Shown here piece by piece: positions 5,669 through 5,851 of a stretch of 5,851 nucleotides of DNA (position 1 is its first letter; every line of letters starts with the position of its first letter). Below the pieces are notes generated by a model. It was given only the letters and a program-made list of their open reading frames with translations, searched no databases and had not been told where the DNA came from. The position numbers and the translations under genes were made by a program. The stretch comes from Firmicutes bacterium UBA3738. Its GTDB lineage: Bacteria; Bacillota; Clostridia; Peptostreptococcales; Anaerovoracaceae. The stretch lies in NCBI GenBank assembly GCA_002372505.1, contig DFGY01000064.1:1-5851 (forward strand), given 5' to 3'.

Positions 5669-5851
5669 ATGTGGATCTGGTTAGTCATGCCGGGATGCGC
5701 AATACTGTTAAATATACTGTGGTGCATCTTCGGCAGAGATAAGAAAACAATATCGACAATCACTACCAGACCTCCGGAGGGTCTTGACCCGCTGGAAATG
5801 GAGTATGCCCAGATTGCTACTATCTCAGATCGGGGGATCTATGCCCAGCTT
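5669..5851 (+). CDS. DUF2207-like membrane protein, N-terminal fragment cut by window edge
   Basis: Seen: 61 residues with no stop before the edge. A hydrophobic helix (WIWLVMPGCAILLNILWCIF, residues 2-21) is followed by GRDKK and TRPPEGLDPLEMEYAQ (34-49). A membrane helix, FGRD and then a PPEGL-P-E motif is the pattern at the junction of the membrane helix and the cytoplasmic domain in DUF2207 proteins, whose function is unknown. Those proteins normally carry a signal peptide and an extracytoplasmic domain of roughly 200 residues before this point. Here a TGA at 5657-5659 and the promoter lie immediately upstream, so that domain is absent. AAAGGA (5647-5652) is the best ribosome binding site but is 16 nt from the ATG. 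It could be a shortened family variant or a 5'-truncated remnant. Confidence 0.6.
   Translation, partial: MWIWLVMPGCAILLNILWCIFGRDKKTISTITTRPPEGLDPLEMEYAQIATISDRGIYAQL

Overview
The window looks like chromosomal DNA from a low-to-mid GC Gram-positive bacterium, most likely a member of the Clostridia. The signs are near-consensus AGGAGG ribosome binding sites, TATAAT-type promoters, tightly packed co-directional genes, and YhgE/Pip proteins, which are typical of Firmicutes. I cannot name the genus from sequence alone.

The left five-sixths (38-4939) is one leftward, minus-strand operon. In transcription order it encodes: (1) a 147-aa two-helix potassium-channel-like protein with the filter TCGFGD; (2) a YhgE/Pip-family membrane protein split into two frames (3636-4469 and 2398-3618) at a run of 11 A residues; (3) a 72-aa two-helix membrane protein; (4) a second, intact 714-aa YhgE/Pip paralogue. 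Genes 2, 3 and 4 are joined by a TAAATG abutment and an ATGA overlap, each with a strong internal ribosome binding site. A TATAAT promoter with an extended -10 (TGG before TATAAT) sits just upstream of the channel gene. A 15-bp direct repeat abuts its -35 region and could be an operator.

The right part (4940-5668) is a divergent intergenic region of about 730 bp. Most of it is a nested repeat structure: two ~95-bp hairpin-forming copies (5038-5132 and 5441-5535, about 83% identical) bracket a 22-bp tandem duplication and a roughly three-copy array with an 83-bp period. Each array unit carries the 9-mer CCAACATTT (or TCAACATTT) twice directly and once inverted. The whole block lies between the two predicted divergent promoters, so neither predicted transcript should include it.

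At the right edge a plus-strand gene begins under its own TTGAAT-17-TATAAT promoter. It runs off the window and resembles the membrane-proximal and cytoplasmic part of DUF2207 proteins, without their usual extracytoplasmic N-terminal domain.

Working interpretation: the operon makes an envelope-spanning assembly of two non-identical YhgE/Pip subunits, perhaps a heterodimer, with a small membrane partner and a K+ channel. Output of one Pip subunit is gated, or has been broken, by an A-tract frameshift. The co-transcription and coupling are visible in the sequence; the shared function is inference.
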